Shown here piece after piece: positions 61,217 to 64,000 of a stretch of 64,000 nucleotides of DNA. Below the pieces are notes generated by a model. It ran no database searches and was not told the origin of the DNA. It was given only the letters and a program-made list of their open reading frames with translations. This DNA comes from Fennellomyces sp. T-0311 (lineage: Eukaryota > Mucoromycota > Mucoromycetes > Mucorales > Lichtheimiaceae): assembly GCA_025266875.1 (NCBI GenBank), contig JALLLT010000006.1, positions 744,001 to 808,000 on the forward strand. Reading direction: 5' to 3'. A program made the position numbers and the translations under genes. How positions within the stretch are numbered: position 1 is the first letter of the stretch; the number at the start of each line of letters is the position of its first letter.

Positions 61217-62194
61217 TTACTTTTCAATAAACGGATCAATGGCTATCCATGACGTTGCGCACCCGGCTCCCACGAGAGTAATCCGCCCATCAGGCAGTCC
61301 GGACACTTCCAGCGGCTCTAGTACACTCTCCTTGTTCGATGTGCAATTACCATGCTCATTCCATCCCCACGCAAACACCTTGCCAGCATGGACCACCAGC
61401 ATGTGCTCCGACCCACATACGAATCGATCCACCTTTTGGTGAAACGCCGTTGTTTGTCCATGATCGTTTCGACCCCACGACTGTAGCTGGCCATGTTGTC
61501 CCAGTGCAGCTGCATGATGCCAGCCCGTCGACATGCACGCTGCGTCTCTGATATCAATTGCATCCAGTTGGTGATATTTGTTGGATCCAAACCCAAGCAA
61601 TGAGCCGTCTTGCGCTCGCAACAAAGTATATGTATGCCCACATGCCACTTGGACAATCGGCTGCGACACGTGGATCGGTAGTGGCAGTTGTGTGTATGGC
61701 TTCTTGGCCGATGATTCACCTTCACCCAACTGGCACTTTCGATTCCATCCCCAGCCATAGACTTTGCCATTTTCATCAAGTGCAACTGCGTGCCTCCATC
61801 CACAAGCAACGGCCATTATTTTCGCGTCGCCTATGTCGATAGAAACGAGATCCTGCGTACTGCCATGGAAACTGCCGAGTTCGCCGGATCGCGCAGTGCC
61901 CATTCCGTAAACTTTGCCCTCCTCCGAAACAAGGAGTGTGAAAGACCAGCCGCACGCCACATCACGCCAACAACGATCGCCAGCCCAGGTTGGTTGGTGA
62001 AATTTGGATTCATTGTCGCCGGTAACGTAGATCTGACCATTCTTGGTAAGTGCAACAGCATGGTTACCGCCACCCACTACTTTGCTCAACGCATCGGTAT
62101 CCGGAATGCCGAGACATTGTTCAGGTACGTTAATGTCGTCGGTATGACCTACGCCAAGCTGCCCACTGCCGTTTGAACCAAATGCATACAACAT
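61217..62194 (-). CDS. KTI13: KTI13/ATS1, RCC1-like protein of diphthamide and Elongator pathways
   Basis: Kti13 pairs with Kti11/Dph3 and supports electron supply for diphthamide synthesis on eEF2 and Elongator tRNA modification. It is a single exon of 325 residues from MLYAFGSNGSGQLGVGH at 62194, which matches the yeast Ats1/Kti13 start; an upstream ATG at 62254 would add 20 residues and is unlikely. A seven-blade beta-propeller of the RCC1 type is visible as repeats GNHAVALT, CGWSFTLLV, CGWRHAVALDENGKVYGWGWN, CGHTYTLL, GWHHAAALGQHG and CGSEHMLVV. The C-terminus WGWNEHGNC and GCATSWIAID is the Kti13 hallmark rather than general RCC1. It lies tail-to-tail with SAPS, 104 bp apart. Confidence 0.87.
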   Translation of the reverse strand: MLYAFGSNGSGQLGVGHTDDINVPEQCLGIPDTDALSKVVGGGNHAVALTKNGQIYVTGDNESKFHQPTWAGDRCWRDVACGWSFTLLVSEEGKVYGMGTARSGELGSFHGSTQDLVSIDIGDAKIMAVACGWRHAVALDENGKVYGWGWNRKCQLGEGESSAKKPYTQLPLPIHVSQPIVQVACGHTYTLLRAQDGSLLGFGSNKYHQLDAIDIRDAACMSTGWHHAAALGQHGQLQSWGRNDHGQTTAFHQKVDRFVCGSEHMLVVHAGKVFAWGWNEHGNCTSNKESVLEPLEVSGLPDGRITLVGAGCATSWIAIDPFIEK

Positions 62195-62738
62195 GAAAAT
62201 TATATGATATTTAGGGAATAGAAAATGCTGCTTTATTTTAGTGACCTTGAACACGACGCATGTTTAAGAATGCAGCTAAACTAAAACTATTGGACTCTGT
62301 AACACAAAAAGCTGTAGACCAGGCAATCATGCAAAGCCTGCATTTTCTTCAAACAAACGAGCGTGGATCTCAATGCCCATCTAGCTGAGCGTAACAAAGT
62401 CGAAGCGTTGCGGTATCGAGTCATGGAGCCATCTAAACCAAGTGCAAGCATCTCGTGCATCTCGTCGTGTCGAATAGCCGACTCACCATTGGCTACCAGG
62501 TTCATCATAGAGTACAACGTTGACGATCAAGAAAGCCCAAAGGAACCGGCCGTTCGAAATTGCTTGAATGATGCCCAGGAAGTATGATGGTACAGAACAC
62601 TATATCCAGTGGACGACATGTCGCGAATAAGTCTGGATATCACAGTGCAATAAACCACTGTGCTTTACTGAGATAGCCTCTTTAAGCCTTTTATAATACA
62701 GTACGGTCTATTTTATTAAATACAACGCGTAAATAGCT
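62195..62738. other. Intergenic, KTI13 promoter and ATP11 3' flank
   Basis: 544 bp. No convincing gene; a minus-strand frame at 62287-62517 resembles no family. A small perfect hairpin CACAGTG...CACTGTG sits at about 62641-62662. Confidence 0.4.
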
Positions 62739-63937
62739 TTACACGACGCGCTCGACTTCGTTCATCAATTCTTGGTAGTCAAAGTTGTGAGGCTCCTTGT
62801 GGAACTTTTCTACCAGCTTGAACTTGCTCTCGCCACCCGTGGCATAGAACTGTTGCAGGATGAACGCGAGGAACTGGGCGTTCTGTGTGTCGATCATGCG
62901 CGGGTTGTCCGAGATTTCGCCCTTCATCAAGACGATATTCTTGGAGTCGGCCAGTTCGGGGAAGTGGGAGATGGTGAGGAAAGGGCGGGCTTCGGCGCCC
63001 TTGGCCTTGTATTCGAGAAGGGAGGTGAAGTGACATTGGTGGAAGTTGAATTGCATGAAGAAGAACTCGACACCGGACTCCCTTGGCATAGGTACCACAA
63101 ACTGCGCACACGCATTAATGCCAGCGTCTATACGCTATATCGAATCACTGCTTACCAAAGGATACTGCTGGCTTCTCTTGAAGATCGTGTCGTATGTCTC
63201 CTTGGGAATAACCGCGGTGATGCAGTCCTTGTCGGCATGGTACTGTGTCCAGATCTGTCCAACCGTCTCTGCATCCTCCTTCTCAAGCAGCTCCAAGTTG
63301 ACAATCTTGTCCAGCGTCTAGTAAGCTGCATGAGCCCACTTGAATCCATCTTTACTATCGTGAAAAAAGAAAAACATACCGGAGCCGATGAATCGTAAGG
63401 CAAGTTGGACTTTGCAGCCACGGCTTCCGGTGACGCCGCAGCCTTGGGTTGAGCTGCTGGCTTGGGTGCCTCCGCCTTCTTGGCTTGTGCTGCTGCAGCT
63501 TCCTTTTTGAGCTGTTCTTGCGTCTTTTGCTTCAATTCATCCACGGTTACGCCCTTTCTATGGCGATGAAAAGGTTAAACACGTTTGTTATACCCCACTC
63601 TATATCAAAAAAGGAACTTACTCTTTGGCGACCCTCTTTAACTTTTCTGCATACTTGGCATCGTAATCAACCTTGACCTTGTTGGCTTCGGTGGCAATTT
63701 GACGAACGCGACCTAATGGTAATCAAAACATTTAACAATACAAAAAAATATCGTTGGTTTGAAACCCGGGGGGTGGCTGTCGCTGTTACCGATTCGGCTC
63801 TGGGCTAAAAAGACGCTCGAGGGTGTGCTCACAACTTCGGCATGACGCGTCTGTCGGAACAATGCCGAAGAGGTACGACTGGTGTAAGCTGTTCGGACAG
63901 CCGAGACGCATCGCTTTGAGAGAATGGGCAAGAACAT
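62739..63937 (-). CDS. ATP11: ATP11/ATPAF1, mitochondrial F1-ATPase assembly factor
   Basis: Atp11 binds free F1 beta subunits in the mitochondrial matrix until they pair with alpha. The start at 63937 (MFLPILSKRCVSAVRTAYTSRT) gives an Arg/Ser-rich mitochondrial leader; another ATG lies 24 bp upstream at 63961. Exon 1 joins at RIG to RVRQIATEANKVKVDYDAKY, then a Lys/Ala/Pro-rich linker (DELKQKTQEQLKKEAAA) and the conserved domain: LDKIVNLELLE, IWTQYHADKDCI, YPLFVVPMPRESG, FFFMQFNFHQCHFTSLLEYKA (split here as FFFMQFN and HFTSLLEY) and LMKGEI. Four introns of ordinary size are present. About 300 residues. It is the last gene of the window, with a complete CDS. Confidence 0.92.
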
Positions 63938-64000
63938 GGTCGATCGAAAAAGCAAGACCAAACAACTGGATATTAAGGCTCACTGAATTAAGAAGCTAAA

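Noticed and set aside
62287..62517. Minus-strand frame between KTI13 and ATP11
   Set aside because: 76 codons, no motif, no splice partners that extend it.

Overview
This is a 64 kb piece of a eukaryotic nuclear genome, most likely an early-diverging fungus of the Mucoromycota (Mucorales-like). The evidence is the gene style (many GT-AG introns, nearly all 50-65 nt), short intergenic spaces in housekeeping blocks, fungal genes such as MAK32-type PfkB, KTI13/ATS1, STE14/ICMT and ATP11, and genes that common yeasts lack but animals share (phosphorylase kinase regulatory subunit, NELF-A). The species cannot be read from the sequence.

Layout. 1-10158: a divergent pair with a 168-bp shared promoter, NEMF/Rqc2 (minus, cut by the left edge) and the helicase ASCC3/Slh1 (plus); both act on stalled ribosomes. 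10536-11725: GAPDH (minus) with a tandem-repeat, TATA-containing promoter. 12.0-18.5 kb: a gene-poor tract holding two short TA-flanked pogo/Tigger-type MITEs. 18620-22926: a five-exon, 1357-residue Fanzor gene (eukaryotic TnpB-like, RNA-guided nuclease family) with all key RuvC and zinc-ribbon residues, followed by a foldable 3' segment that may be part of its guide RNA. 23.4-37.5 kb: a dense block with a secreted M28 aminopeptidase, Hikeshi/OPI10, an NSUN-type RNA m5C methyltransferase, a phosphorylase kinase alpha/beta subunit, a MAK32-like PfkB protein, a NELF-A-like protein and an F-box/LRR protein. 37.5-42.1 kb: a second gene-poor tract.

42.1-44.7 kb: a TMEM41/VTT membrane protein and isoprenylcysteine carboxyl methyltransferase. 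45.8-52.4 kb: an alpha/beta hydrolase gene split near its N-terminus by a 5.3-kb TNP2-type (CACTA/En-Spm-like) DNA transposon. The element carries a DDE transposase with an N-terminal zinc finger, a second coiled-coil/basic protein, inverted termini and subterminal repeats. 54.0-55.1 kb: IST1 (ESCRT-III). 58.4-61.1 kb: a SAPS-type phosphatase regulatory protein. 61.2-62.2 kb: KTI13/ATS1 (RCC1-like). 62.7-63.9 kb: ATP11, an F1-ATPase assembly factor. No tRNA, rRNA or CRISPR array was recognised.

Most conserved genes are unrelated housekeeping functions. The functional links I can support are the RQC pair at the left end and the two-gene transposon. The strongest candidates for notable biology are the Fanzor locus and the NELF-A and phosphorylase kinase genes.
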